NCBI GenBank assembly: GCA_023439505.1
Contig: JAEXNR010000052.1
Location: 124,001 to 188,000 of the forward strand
DNA: 64,000 nt
Source: Bacillota bacterium
Lineage (GTDB): Bacteria; Bacillota; Clostridia; Lachnospirales; Lachnospiraceae
Direction of reading: 5' to 3'
Shown here: positions 9,469-18,134 of the stretch, in pieces
How positions within the stretch are numbered: the first letter of the stretch is position 1
How the letters are laid out: each line of letters begins with the position of its first letter
Made by a program: the position numbers and the translations under genes
The notes under the pieces: model-generated
What the model was told of the DNA's origin: nothing
The model's database searches: none
The model's input: the letters and a program-made list of their open reading frames with translations, nothing else

Positions 9469-10977
9469 CTACTTTTTAAATTCTTTGGCTGCCTCTAGAA
9501 TCTTCTGTGTTAATTCACCGGTTAACGCCTTCTTTGTATCGATTTCTTCTATCAATTCTGGATACCTGCTTCTCATAAAGTCCATCAAATTATTTCTGAA
9601 CTCTTTCAGTTCCTTCACTCCGATATCCATTAACAGCCTGCCGTTGGCAACCACCAGAAGAATCACCTGTTCATGCAGCGGCAGAGGTTTTGACAGCGGC
9701 TGCTTTAACAGCTCTACCAGACGATTGCCATGATCCAGCAGATCCTTTGTTGATTTGTCAAGCTCCGAGCTAAACTGCGTAAAGATCTCCATCTCTCTAA
9801 ATTGTGCAAGGTCAATTCTTAAGCCGCCCGCAGCCTTCTTCATTGCCTTTGTCTGCGCTGCACCTCCAACACGGGATACACTGAGTCCGACATTAACCGC
9901 GGGTCTGATACCGGCAAAGAATAATTCGCTTTCAAGAAAGATCTGTCCGTCTGTAATAGAGATAACATTGGTTGGAATATAAGATGACACATCCCCGGCC
10001 AGGGTCTCAATAATCGGCAGTGCGGTGATGGACCCGCCGCCATGGGCCTCATCCAGACGGCAGGAACGCTCCAAAAGCCTGGAATGCAGATAGAATACGT
10101 CACCTGGATACGCTTCACGCCCCGGTGATCTTTCCAGCAACAGGGACATGGTACGGTAGGCAACCGCATGCTTTGATAAATCATCATAGATGATTAACAC
10201 ATCCCTGCCCTGATGCAGGAAATATTCTGCCATGGCAGTACCTGCATATGGAGCAATGTATTGTAATGGTGCCAGATCGCTTGCAGAAGCGGATACCACA
10301 ATCGCGTATTCCATAGCACCATGCTTTGTTAGGGTAGATACGATTTTGGCAACGGTAGATGCTTTCTGTCCGATTGCCACATAGATACAGATTACATCCT
10401 GCCCCTTCTGGTTTAAGATGGTATCCATGGCGATAGAAGTCTTACCTGTCTGCCGATCCCCGATAATCAACTCACGCTGTCCCCGGCCAATGGGGAACAT
10501 TGAGTCAATGGCGAGAATACCGGTCTGCAACGGCACGGTAACCGATTTTCTGATACATACACCGGGTGCTTCATTCTCAATGGGCGCCAACTCTTCCGCT
10601 TCTATCGGACCTTTTCCGTCAATGGGGGTTCCCAGTGCGTCCACTACTCTGCCAATGAGATTCTCTGAAACAGGTACTCCGGCTCTTTTCTTCGTTCTGA
10701 CAACCTTGGAACCCTCTGTCAGTCCATAATCTGAGCCCAGCAGAACACATCCGATGGTTTTCATGGAAAGGTTCTGTACAATTCCGCGCACACCTGTCTC
10801 AAATTCCACCAGCTCTCCGTACATCGCCTGATCAAGACCGTAAACGGTGGCAATACCATCCCCGATGCTGATGACGGTTCCTGTTTCATGTACCGTTGTT
10901 TTTAAATCAAAATCCTCTATCTCTCTCTTTAAAACGGATATAATTTCACTTTGATTTATATTACTCAAATAGTTCAC
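9469..10977 (-). CDS. atpA: F1Fo ATP synthase alpha subunit
   Basis: This is the non-catalytic nucleotide-binding subunit of F1. It has Walker A GDRQTGKTS (about 170), VSASASDLAPLQYIAPY, the SVSRVGGAAQ motif and the characteristic N-terminal INQSEIISVLKREIEDF; length 502 aa is typical. The start is GTG, preceded by GGAG within the end of atpH, whose last codons overlap it by 4 bp. That overlap implies coupled translation of delta and alpha. Confidence 0.98.
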   Translation of the reverse strand: MNYLSNINQSEIISVLKREIEDFDLKTTVHETGTVISIGDGIATVYGLDQAMYGELVEFETGVRGIVQNLSMKTIGCVLLGSDYGLTEGSKVVRTKKRAGVPVSENLIGRVVDALGTPIDGKGPIEAEELAPIENEAPGVCIRKSVTVPLQTGILAIDSMFPIGRGQRELIIGDRQTGKTSIAMDTILNQKGQDVICIYVAIGQKASTVAKIVSTLTKHGAMEYAIVVSASASDLAPLQYIAPYAGTAMAEYFLHQGRDVLIIYDDLSKHAVAYRTMSLLLERSPGREAYPGDVFYLHSRLLERSCRLDEAHGGGSITALPIIETLAGDVSSYIPTNVISITDGQIFLESELFFAGIRPAVNVGLSVSRVGGAAQTKAMKKAAGGLRIDLAQFREMEIFTQFSSELDKSTKDLLDHGNRLVELLKQPLSKPLPLHEQVILLVVANGRLLMDIGVKELKEFRNNLMDFMRSRYPELIEEIDTKKALTGELTQKILEAAKEFKK

Positions 10978-11480
10978 CTCCCAACAAGAGTTTTCTTAAG
11001 CTCTGACAGAGTACCTTTGATACTTTTGTCATATTCCATATCTCCGACCGTTAACACATATCCCCCGATCAAAGATTCATCCTCCTGCAATTCCAGCTTA
11101 ACTCCTGTTTTCTTATATTTGTCACATAACATCATCTTAATTTGATCCAATTGAATATCATCCGGTCTGACCACATAGCTTAACTTTGCCTGAATAATAT
11201 TCTTATGTTCCAATGCAATTGTTTCATATGCTTTAAAAATCATATCCGACATACCGATGCAGTTATTTTCACACAACACTTTTATAAAATTATTCATCTC
11301 ATGATCAAAAACAGCTTCGATGATTGCCTCTTTTTCTTTCTTCTTAATTGCCGGATTATCAAGGGCTTCCACCAATTCTTCGCACTCTGTCAGGATTTGC
11401 TTTGTACTAAGAATAGTCTTCTCATTGATACCCATAGAATATAATACTCTTGCATAATTTTCTGCCCGCCAAGTAATCAT
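10974..11480 (-). CDS. atpH: F1Fo ATP synthase delta subunit
   Basis: This is the peripheral-stalk OSCP/delta protein of 168 aa. It has an N-terminal helical bundle (YARVLYSMGINE) and the typical C-terminal region with EDESLIGGYVLTVGDMEYD, followed by the short helix LSELKKTL. It overlaps atpF by 4 bp upstream and atpA by 4 bp downstream, so F-H-A are translated as a coupled block. Confidence 0.95.
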   Translation of the reverse strand: MITWRAENYARVLYSMGINEKTILSTKQILTECEELVEALDNPAIKKKEKEAIIEAVFDHEMNNFIKVLCENNCIGMSDMIFKAYETIALEHKNIIQAKLSYVVRPDDIQLDQIKMMLCDKYKKTGVKLELQEDESLIGGYVLTVGDMEYDKSIKGTLSELKKTLVGR

Positions 11481-11962
11481 TTAGCTGCACCTACTTCATT
11501 GATAAAGTCACCGAGAAATTGTTTGTTGGTATCATCATCCACATTTTTACTGATTACTTTAGAAGCAGCCAGCATTGCAAGTGCGGCAATTTCTGCCTGC
11601 GCATCCTGAAGAGATTTCTTCTTTTCCTGCTCTATGTTTTTGCTTGCTTCCTGCATAACCCTGGTAGCATCTGCTCTGGCTTCCTTCAGTTGCTTATTAT
11701 ATTCCTGCGCAGCTCTTTCTCTGGCTTCCTTTATGATCAATCCCGCTTCCTCATTTGCTTTTCTTAATTCCTCCCGGAATTCATCCTGCAATTGATATGC
11801 TTCTTCCTTCTTCTGCTCTGCTTCCTGCATGGACGCTTCGATCAGCTGTGAACGTTTTTCCATAAACGCCGTCACCGGGCCAAACAAGAATTTCTTTAGG
11901 AATAAGAATAAAACGAGAATATTGATTACGGTAAAGATTAATTCCCAATTTAATACTAACAT
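11477..11962 (-). CDS. atpF: F1Fo ATP synthase b subunit
   Basis: This is the membrane-anchored peripheral stalk. One N-terminal membrane segment (about 6-26, LIFTVINILVLFLFLKKFLF) is followed by a long charged helix rich in A/E/K/Q (about 30-140), as expected for b. The length, 161 aa, is typical. It overlaps atpH by 4 bp. The 79-bp gap to the upstream atpE holds a GC-rich hairpin. Confidence 0.96.
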   Translation of the reverse strand: MLVLNWELIFTVINILVLFLFLKKFLFGPVTAFMEKRSQLIEASMQEAEQKKEEAYQLQDEFREELRKANEEAGLIIKEARERAAQEYNKQLKEARADATRVMQEASKNIEQEKKKSLQDAQAEIAALAMLAASKVISKNVDDDTNKQFLGDFINEVGAAK

Positions 11963-11978
11963 TTACAACCTCATTTCT

Positions 11979-12018
11979 GCGCTGCTTTCTGCGCATTTCA
12001 AGTTTGCGTGCGCAGCGC
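11979..12018 (-). promoter_or_regulatory. Intercistronic hairpin between atpE and atpF
   Basis: The outer arms GCGCTGC/GCAGCGC (7 bp) and the inner TGCGCA/TGCGCA can pair with each other in the untranslated gap after the second atpE. No T-run follows, so it is more likely an mRNA-stability or processing element than a terminator. Confidence 0.45.
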
Positions 12019-12041
12019 TGACACAAACTTTCCCTCCCGGA

Positions 12042-12266
12042 TTATTTTAAGAAAAGTATAATCAAAACGGCAATAACAAAACCATAAATGGCAGTTGCTT
12101 CTGCCAGGGCGCAACCAAGTAACAGCGTTTTATTAATATCGGCCTTTGCCTCCGGCTGTCTAGCGATGGCCTCCGTTGCCTTAGATGTTGCAATACCAAT
12201 TCCGATTCCGGCGCCCAGACCTGATAACACCGCGATACCTGCTCCTACTGCGATTAATGCTGACAT
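12042..12266 (-). CDS. atpE: F1Fo ATP synthase c subunit, copy 2
   Basis: This is a 74-aa two-helix proteolipid of the rotor ring. The glycine-rich first helix (GLGAGIGIGIATSKATEAIA), the polar loop ARQPEAKADI and the second helix with ion-binding Glu56 (ALAEATAIY) are clear. The position equivalent to the Na+-ligand Gln of Ilyobacter c is Ile23, and the residue after Glu56 is Ala rather than Ser. By that family rule the ring should carry protons, not Na+. The amino-acid sequence is identical to the upstream copy at 12296-12520, while the codons differ at many synonymous positions; this copy ends in TAA and the other in TAG. Confidence 0.97.
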   Translation of the reverse strand: MSALIAVGAGIAVLSGLGAGIGIGIATSKATEAIARQPEAKADINKTLLLGCALAEATAIYGFVIAVLIILFLK

Positions 12267-12295
12267 ATCAAAGATCTCCCTTCTTTATTATCCTT

Positions 12296-12520
12296 CTACT
12301 TCAGGAATAAAATAATTAACACTGCGATAACAAATCCATAAATAGCAGTTGCTTCTGCTAAGGCACACCCCAGTAACAATGTTTTGTTAATATCCGCCTT
12401 TGCTTCCGGCTGTCTTGCAATGGCCTCCGTCGCCTTTGATGTTGCAATGCCGATTCCGATTCCTGCTCCTAAACCTGATAAAACTGCGATACCTGCTCCT
12501 ACTGCGATTAATGCTGACAT
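12296..12520 (-). CDS. atpE: F1Fo ATP synthase c subunit, copy 1
   Basis: This is the first of two tandem c-subunit genes, 29 bp upstream of its twin and just after atpB. The 74-aa product is identical to that of 12042-12266 (Glu56 in ALAEATAIY; Ile23 where Na+-type rings have Gln). The DNA is clearly diverged at third codon positions, so this is an old duplication kept under strong purifying selection, or one held identical at protein level. A second gene copy could help to supply the many c protomers each enzyme needs. Confidence 0.97.
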   Translation of the reverse strand: MSALIAVGAGIAVLSGLGAGIGIGIATSKATEAIARQPEAKADINKTLLLGCALAEATAIYGFVIAVLIILFLK

Positions 12521-12543
12521 TTTTATCTCTCCAATCTTTTTCG

Positions 12544-13230
12544 TTATGCTTCTATCTTTTCATTCATAAATAATGCTGTTAAAAATACAAATATATACGC
12601 CTGGATTAACCCGTCAAATATATCAAAATAAAAACTAAATGGTATGGGGATGAAAAGAGGAACTAAAATCTTAATTAATTCCATTACCACGAAACCACCC
12701 AATATGTTGCCAAAAAGTCGCATGCTCAAAGACAACGGTCGTATAAACAGTTCCAATATGTTAATCGGTGCAATAAACAACATTGGTTCTGAAAAGGCCT
12801 TTAACCATTTTTTTGCTCCCCTTGCATGGATCCCTGAATATTCAATCAAAACAATACTCATCAGAGCAAGCGCTACCGTTGTATTTAAATCTTTTGTCGG
12901 GGGTGTAATTCCGACGATACCGATTAAATTGGCACATACAAGATAAATAACCACCGTACCAAGATAGGGTGCATACCGTTTTCCTTCTTCTCCCATAATA
13001 CCTGTAACGAAATTATTAAGGCCTCCTACAATATATTCAATGTAAATCTGTGGTCCTTTGGGCACCATTTTTAGATTTCGTACAAAGACCAATGTCAGAA
13101 TCATCAAAACAGCCATAATCCCCCAGGTTACAACTACCGAATATGGGATCGGAATCCCATGACCAATGGGAATAGTAAAACTCACCTTGCTTTGAAGCCG
13201 TTCCATTAGTTCGGTTCCTATGTCCGCCAT
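12544..13230 (-). CDS. atpB: F1Fo ATP synthase a subunit
   Basis: This is the stator channel subunit. About 228 aa with five to six membrane segments. The essential Arg lies in RPLSLSMRLFGNILGG (about 160), and the C-terminal segment has FDGLIQAYIFVFLTALFMNE. A perfect AAGGAGGTG precedes the ATG. It is the first gene of the operon; no atpI-like gene lies upstream in the same frame set. Confidence 0.97.
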   Translation of the reverse strand: MADIGTELMERLQSKVSFTIPIGHGIPIPYSVVVTWGIMAVLMILTLVFVRNLKMVPKGPQIYIEYIVGGLNNFVTGIMGEEGKRYAPYLGTVVIYLVCANLIGIVGITPPTKDLNTTVALALMSIVLIEYSGIHARGAKKWLKAFSEPMLFIAPINILELFIRPLSLSMRLFGNILGGFVVMELIKILVPLFIPIPFSFYFDIFDGLIQAYIFVFLTALFMNEKIEA

Positions 13231-13323
13231 ATACTTTCACCTCCTTATACCAGCTTTCCTACAATTAAAATTTCCGTTTCTGCCATTTCTTATCACCAAT
13301 TTATAAATAAAGCTAAAAATAAG

Positions 13324-13352
13324 TATACAAAGAATACCAACGTTTTTTGCAA
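13324..13352 (-). promoter_or_regulatory. Candidate promoter of the atp operon
   Basis: TTGCAA (-35, 13347-13352), a 17-bp spacer and TGTATA (-10, 13324-13329) lie about 95 bp before the atpB start. The rest of the 280-bp gap is AT-rich, and I see nothing else in it. Confidence 0.45.
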
Positions 13353-13511
13353 CCGAAAAAAATACATTACAAAGTACTCACAATTACCGCACGAAAAATA
13401 GCAGCGCAATTCAGATACTGCCTTCAAGCTTATATCATACGATATCCATATTGTGATTTATTACACCATTGGTATCAATAATGATTCATTTGTTTTGTTT
13501 CTGTCAGGAAT

Positions 13512-13988
13512 TTAAAAAGAAAAAGAAGGAGATGCTGCATTTTTCTTACCGTCTTTCGACTGAATGTAATGCACCATGATGAACTGACGCCCCGTCCGCG
13601 TTACTTTAATTAGCCACTCTTTCACCGCAAGAATTAATAAGTTCAACGCTATGGCGACACATAGAAAATATAATGAAAATTGCCATCTGTTCTCAAAATC
13701 CGGCTTTACATTATTTATGAATACCTTTTCCGGTACGATCTCTTGATTTAAAATACTGATTCTGTTATAACTCAAACCCGTTTCATTTAACTTATTGCCG
13801 GACTTAACATAGGACACCGTCTTCACTAACCCCTGGGACAGACTTTGCCCCTCTGCCAATCGTCTTACAGATACACTGTTAAAGAATATATCTGTAGCCA
13901 CGTAGGAAAAGAATAATGTACCGATCAGTAATATAACTACCGCAATTAAGATTGATTTATTCCATTGTCTGAATATTATTCTCTTCAT
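13512..13988 (-). CDS. Unknown membrane protein with two transmembrane segments
   Basis: I do not recognise this 158-aa protein. It has membrane segments at about 13-33 (ILIAVVILLIGTLFFSYVA) and 102-122 (FSLYFLCVAIALNLLILAV). Between them is a roughly 65-residue polar region predicted to be outside the cell, and a short basic cytoplasmic tail follows (KVTRTGRQFIMVHY). The start ATG has GGAAGTG upstream. It lies alone between the atp operon and spoVG, all on the minus strand, separated from atpB by 280 bp with its own likely atp promoter. Its position invites comparison with AtpI/UncI helper proteins, but the sequence does not resemble AtpI and I assign no function. Confidence 0.7.
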   Translation of the reverse strand: MKRIIFRQWNKSILIAVVILLIGTLFFSYVATDIFFNSVSVRRLAEGQSLSQGLVKTVSYVKSGNKLNETGLSYNRISILNQEIVPEKVFINNVKPDFENRWQFSLYFLCVAIALNLLILAVKEWLIKVTRTGRQFIMVHYIQSKDGKKNAASPSFSF

Positions 13989-14211
13989 AGGATCACTTCC
14001 AACAGTTATTTTGTTAAATTTATATCATATCATATACCACAATCTAAAATAAGTCTAGAAAAATATTTCGTTTTTATAAGATTGTATAAAAAAATCGAAA
14101 AATATCAATCTGGATCTTATCATATAGCGTATTTCTACAAAAAGCAAGTGCGAAATAGGAGTTTTTTACTGTGTTTTTTAGTACTTTTCACCATTGCCTT
14201 GAAAAATGCAC

Positions 14212-14240
14212 AAAAAAAGCAGCCCCCGCTGCCCTTTTTG
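14212..14240 (-). terminator. spoVG terminator
   Basis: The hairpin GCAGC-CCCC-GCTGC has an A-run on the left and a T-run on the right. Read on the minus strand it ends GGGGGCTGCTTTTTTT, 25 bp after the spoVG stop. Confidence 0.8.
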
Positions 14241-14264
14241 TGTTTGTATCACCGCACTTTAAAA

Positions 14265-14540
14265 CTATTCTTCTATATCAGAATCTAAAGCTGCGATTTC
14301 ATACTTTTCCAGGATAATCTTTTGGATCTTATCCCTCGTGTCCGAGTTAATCGGATGAGCAATATCTCTGTATTCCCCATCTCCGGCCTTTCTGCTGGGC
14401 ATTGCGATGAACAATCCTTTGTCGCCCTCGATTACCTTGATATCATGAACTACAAATTCATTATCAATCGTAATAGATACGACGGCCTTCATCTTGCCCT
14501 CCTTGCTCACCTTTCTTACTCGTACATCAGTTATTTGCAT
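14265..14540 (-). CDS. spoVG: SpoVG, RNA/DNA-binding sporulation and septation regulator
   Basis: At 91 aa it matches SpoVG throughout: MQITDVRVRKV, the beta-strand region VSITIDNEFVVHDIKVIEG, the strongly conserved FIAMPSRKAGDGEYRDIAHP, and the C-terminal DTRDKIQKIILEKY. SpoVG is a small nucleic-acid-binding protein that affects cell division timing, wall and exopolymer genes and, in spore formers, cortex formation. Ribosome site GGGGG lies 8 nt before ATG. In many Firmicutes spoVG neighbours purR and glmU; here it stands alone between an unknown membrane protein and murC. Confidence 0.97.
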   Translation of the reverse strand: MQITDVRVRKVSKEGKMKAVVSITIDNEFVVHDIKVIEGDKGLFIAMPSRKAGDGEYRDIAHPINSDTRDKIQKIILEKYEIAALDSDIEE

Positions 14541-15146
14541 AGCATGTTCCCCCTTCTGTCTATTTATCGTTAGTCGTCTGAAAAAGTAATACTTAACTAT
14601 GTAATTTTCACTTTTCCTGTTACTAATTCTCCCTTGGTTGGTAAAACCCTCTCATCAATAGCCAAAATTTGTATTATGTGGGTATTATATCATATTCCCA
14701 ATTAAATGTGAATAATATTTCCAAAAAAAAAGTTAAAATATGCCTCTTTTTTGCACTTTTTACAGATTTAACAAACTTTTTCCCCGAAAAAGCCAAGAAT
14801 TTTATAGGAATTTCGTTGGTATACTTGCATCCTATCTATGATATAGAATATAATTACTATTAACATAAAAATATTTAAATAAATAAAAATTTATGGGACA
14901 ATAATTTAAATTATTCGTTTTTTTATGGCTTTTGTGAAAATGCATTTGATTGTATCTCTACCAGGGAAGAAAGCCGGAACAAACAAATCAGTTTTGCTGC
15001 CAGGACACAATTATATAGAAGAAAGGCATGATAAATGGATCCATTGGAACTATCTGGAACCCCAATTTATCTATTGTAATTTAGTACAAAAGGATTATAA
15101 TAGCAGTTAGATTTCCCAAAAATAACATTAAAGAAGGAAGTGTACC
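14541..15146. other. 606-bp AT-rich intergenic region between spoVG and murC
   Basis: This is the divergent gap holding the promoters of spoVG (leftward) and murC (rightward). It contains a perfect 16-bp palindrome AATAATTTAAATTATT near 14902 and long A/T runs. The short open frames here lack ribosome sites and show no family features. Confidence 0.6.
15074..15101 (+). promoter_or_regulatory. Candidate murC promoter
   Basis: TTGTAA (15074-15079), a 16-bp spacer and TATAAT (15096-15101). Transcription would begin about 38 bp before the murC ATG. Confidence 0.6.
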
Positions 15147-16550
15147 ATGTATAAAATAGATTTTAGTAAGCCTTGTCGCATCCACTTTGTTGGTATCGGC
15201 GGAATCAGCATGAGCGGTTTTGCAGAATATTTACATAACATAGGATTTACGGTGAGTGGTTCGGACAGTCATCAGAGCAAAATTACAGATCACTTGACCT
15301 TACTTGGAATTACCGTATATTACGGGCAGAGAGCCTCCAATATTACATCGGATATTGATCTGGTGGTATATACCGCTGCAATCGGTAATGATAACGAAGA
15401 ATTGATGGAAGTCAGACAACGAAAAATTCCTGATATTAATCGTGCTGAGATGATTGGCCAATTAATGCTCAATTTTGGTAACGCCATTGCAGTATCCGGA
15501 ACCCATGGAAAGACCACTACAACCTCCATGCTCTCCCTGATGTTTCTGGAAGGAGAACTCGATCCTACCATTTCCGTAGGCGGAATCCTTGATGCCATCG
15601 GAGGAAATATTCGTATGGGAAAGTCAGAACATTTTATTACCGAAGCTTGTGAATATACCAACACATTTTTGTCATTTCATCCGAAGCGCAGCATTATCTT
15701 AAATATCGATGAAGATCATCTTGATTTCTTTAAAGATCTTGAGGATATTAGAAATTCATTTCACTTATTTGCCAATCGCCTTCCAAAGGACGGTCAGCTG
15801 TTCATTAACGGAGAGATTGACCACTATGAGGAATTAACAGGAGATTTGGACTGTGAAGTATTTACTTACGGAATTACGGACCCTTCCTATAAGAAGAAGG
15901 ACATCGCCTATGATTACAGCGCAGATCATATTTCCTTTGATGACAAGAATACGGGCAGTTTTGATTTCTACTATAAGGGACAGTTTGTTGATCATATTAA
16001 GCTTAATGTAATTGGCATCCACAATATATCCAATTCCCTGCCTGCAATTGCCGTTGCCTTACAAACCGGTATTCCAATGGATCGGATTAAAAAGGCACTG
16101 CTACATTTTGAAAATTCCAAACGCCGTTTTGAAATTAAGGGTGTCATCGGAGGGGTAACCGTCGTTGATGACTATGCTCATCACCCTGCGGAGGTACTTG
16201 CTACATTATCTGCAGCAAAATCTTATCCCCATCATAACATTTGGTGTGTATTCCAACCTCATACCTATTCCAGAACGAAACAGCATCTGAAATCTTTTGC
16301 AAATGCACTTTCCCTTGCGGACAAAGTTGTTCTTGCTGATATCTATGCGGCAAGAGAAAAGAATCCGGGAGACATTTCTTCAAAGGATCTGGCACGGGAA
16401 TTAGAGAATCTTGGTAAGGAAGTATACTATTTTCCCTGCTTTGATGACATTGAAAATTTTTTATTAGAAAATTGTATTAACGGTGACCTGTTGATAACTA
16501 TGGGTGCCGGAGATATCGTAATTGTGGGAGAATCCATTTTAGGTTTATAG
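15147..16550 (+). CDS. murC: UDP-N-acetylmuramate--L-alanine ligase
   Basis: MurC adds the first amino acid of the peptidoglycan stem peptide to UDP-MurNAc, using ATP, in the cytosol. The N-terminal Rossmann-like region HFVGIGGISMSGFA, the P-loop SGTHGKTTTTSM (about 117-128), ACEYTNTFLSF, ILNIDEDHLDFF and the C-terminal VVDDYAHHPAEV are all diagnostic. The length is 467 aa. The start ATG follows GAAGGAAG. It is monocistronic as far as visible: a strong terminator follows directly. Confidence 0.97.
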   Translation: MYKIDFSKPCRIHFVGIGGISMSGFAEYLHNIGFTVSGSDSHQSKITDHLTLLGITVYYGQRASNITSDIDLVVYTAAIGNDNEELMEVRQRKIPDINRAEMIGQLMLNFGNAIAVSGTHGKTTTTSMLSLMFLEGELDPTISVGGILDAIGGNIRMGKSEHFITEACEYTNTFLSFHPKRSIILNIDEDHLDFFKDLEDIRNSFHLFANRLPKDGQLFINGEIDHYEELTGDLDCEVFTYGITDPSYKKKDIAYDYSADHISFDDKNTGSFDFYYKGQFVDHIKLNVIGIHNISNSLPAIAVALQTGIPMDRIKKALLHFENSKRRFEIKGVIGGVTVVDDYAHHPAEVLATLSAAKSYPHHNIWCVFQPHTYSRTKQHLKSFANALSLADKVVLADIYAAREKNPGDISSKDLARELENLGKEVYYFPCFDDIENFLLENCINGDLLITMGAGDIVIVGESILGL

Positions 16551-16562
16551 TTTATCCACATT

Positions 16563-16613
16563 ATCCACAGTATTATCAACAATTTTGTGAAATAATACTG
16601 TGGATATTTTTTT
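16563..16613 (+). terminator. murC terminator with DnaA-box-like arms
   Basis: Perfect 14-bp arms (ATCCACAGTATTAT and ATAATACTGTGGAT) with a 15-nt loop, followed by a T-run. Each arm contains most of a DnaA box sequence. Confidence 0.8.
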
Positions 16614-16780
16614 GCCCTGACAGTTTTCTACCGCAATAGAACTTTATATATTTACAACGCGTTTCTACTTGATTTCGAGAGGAATATTACAATTTATTAC
16701 ATTTTTTCGCCATGTTTCCATCCACATTATCCACAGTATCCACATACACGCCAAACGCCAGACCCCCTTAAAATAGGCTA

Positions 16781-16809
16781 TTTTCAGATAAGTTTATCTA
16801 TGCTATAAT
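16781..16809 (+). promoter_or_regulatory. Candidate dnaD promoter with operator-like palindrome in its spacer
   Basis: TTTTCA (16781-16786), a 17-bp spacer and TATAAT (16804-16809). The spacer holds the palindrome AGATAAGTTTATCT (16786-16799). The leader would be about 230 nt and includes the DnaA box at 16971. Confidence 0.5.
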
Positions 16810-17045
16810 GTCCATGCATTAAAAATATCCGTATCCTTTATTTGTGCACGAAGCATTTTACGAATTACAGTTTTCTCACCGGTAAAGGCAATCATATTCC
16901 ATCATTTTATTCTATTCCACAGCAACTGGGAAGAATTCCCTCAATCCACATGATGGTATTTCTAATATGGTTATCCACAAGATCTGGTTTTTAATGATTG
17001 GAACTATAAAAACGAAGAATAATGCAAGGGGGGATGGGTAAAGCT

Positions 17046-18119
17046 ATGAATAAGATTTCATTACAATCGGATCATGTTTTGGATGTTACTGTAATTCCAA
17101 ATATTTTTATAGATCAATATATGCCTGCTGCCAATGGTTCCTACGTGAAAGTTTATCTTTATTTATTGCGCTGCTTTAGCGGAGATTGTCCGGATATCAC
17201 GATTTCCTCCATTGCGGATCGCCTGGAGAATACGGAAAAGGATATTATAAGAGCCTTAAATTACTGGGAGAAGCTGCACTTACTGAAGCTCTCCTATGAT
17301 GAAAGTAAGGAATTATCGGGGATACAGATCATTGATCTTGGTTCCATTCAGGAAATAAAGGAGCCTTTACAGACAAGCCCTGCAGCAGATGAGGTTGCGG
17401 CAAGCCTGGAACCACCGCAAAAGCACTCCGCTCGTCAAAGCTATTCCGCTGAGAAAGTGGCGACCTTAACAAATAATGAGGATGTTCAATGGGTCATGCA
17501 TATTGTGGAAATCTACCTTGACCGCCCGTTAAAGCCGATGGATCTTCAGTTAATTCTGTATTTGTATGAAGAATTGCATTTTTCCGCAGAATTGATCATG
17601 TACCTGTTTGAATACTGCGTCTCTAAAGGCAAGAAAAATGTGTCCTATATGGAGGCGGTTGCGCTGACCTGGGCGGAAAATGGAATTGATACCGAAGAAA
17701 AAGCCAAAGAAGCCACCTCTGCCTATAACGAACATTTCAGCGCAGTGAATAAAGCATTTGGTCTGAACAGAGCTCCGGGCCAGATTGAACGCCAGTATAT
17801 CACCAAATGGGTGGAGGACTTTGGATATTCTGATGATATCATTACAGAAGCCTGCAACCGTACGATTCTCAGGACCCAGAAACCGGACTTTAAATATGCG
17901 GATCGGATTCTGGAAACATGGTTTAAAAAGAGCGTAAAAACAAAAGCTGATATTGATCGTCTGGACGATGAATTTAACAAAGGGAATAAAACCCGTGAGG
18001 CAAACAAAGCTGTCTCCGTACAAAAGCCTTCATCCAATAAATTTAATCAATACCCTCAACGGACTTATACAGCGAAGGACTATGCAGAACTGGAACGGAA
18101 GCTGTTAAACAAGCAATAG
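17046..18119 (+). CDS. DnaD/DnaB-type primosome protein
   Basis: This replication restart and initiation protein works with a DnaI-type loader to place the replicative helicase. An N-terminal winged-helix-like part (about 1-110, AANGSYVKVYLYLLRCF) is followed by two DnaB2/DnaD-type helical domains at about 145-215 and 230-305; the second has YITKWVEDFGY and the conserved YADRILETWFKK. The tail (NQYPQRTYTAKDY) is typical of clostridial members. Three in-frame ATGs occur at 17022, 17034 and 17046. The GGGGGG ribosome site favours the third. The next gene begins 15 bp downstream, so the two form an operon preceded by the DnaA-box region. Confidence 0.9.
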   Translation: MNKISLQSDHVLDVTVIPNIFIDQYMPAANGSYVKVYLYLLRCFSGDCPDITISSIADRLENTEKDIIRALNYWEKLHLLKLSYDESKELSGIQIIDLGSIQEIKEPLQTSPAADEVAASLEPPQKHSARQSYSAEKVATLTNNEDVQWVMHIVEIYLDRPLKPMDLQLILYLYEELHFSAELIMYLFEYCVSKGKKNVSYMEAVALTWAENGIDTEEKAKEATSAYNEHFSAVNKAFGLNRAPGQIERQYITKWVEDFGYSDDIITEACNRTILRTQKPDFKYADRILETWFKKSVKTKADIDRLDDEFNKGNKTREANKAVSVQKPSSNKFNQYPQRTYTAKDYAELERKLLNKQ

Positions 18120-18134
18120 CAAGGAGCAATAAGA

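Larger units (their letters stand above)
16552..16979 (+). promoter_or_regulatory. Cluster of DnaA boxes upstream of dnaD
   Basis: Four perfect copies of the consensus TTATCCACA lie on the plus strand at 16552-16560, 16561-16569 (head to tail, no gap), 16727-16735 and 16971-16979. One-mismatch copies lie at 16573-16581, 16736-16744 and, on the minus strand, 16599-16607. The 16620-16720 stretch between them is very AT-rich. Two of the boxes share bases with the murC terminator, which may explain part of the match. The cluster surrounds the candidate dnaD promoter, so DnaA control of the helicase-loader genes, or a non-oriC DnaA-binding locus, are both possible. Confidence 0.7.

Noticed and set aside
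12042..12520. Second atpE as a V-type or Na+-type c subunit
   Set aside because: The two proteins are identical, two-helix F-type, and lack the Na+-ligand Gln and Ser.
14925..15110. 61-aa open frame upstream of murC
   Set aside because: No ribosome site, no family features, lies in the murC promoter region and contains promoter-like AT-rich DNA.
16552..16979. Interpretation of the DnaA-box cluster as the chromosomal origin oriC
   Set aside because: No dnaA, dnaN, rpmH or gidA/parA genes are in the window; these normally mark oriC.
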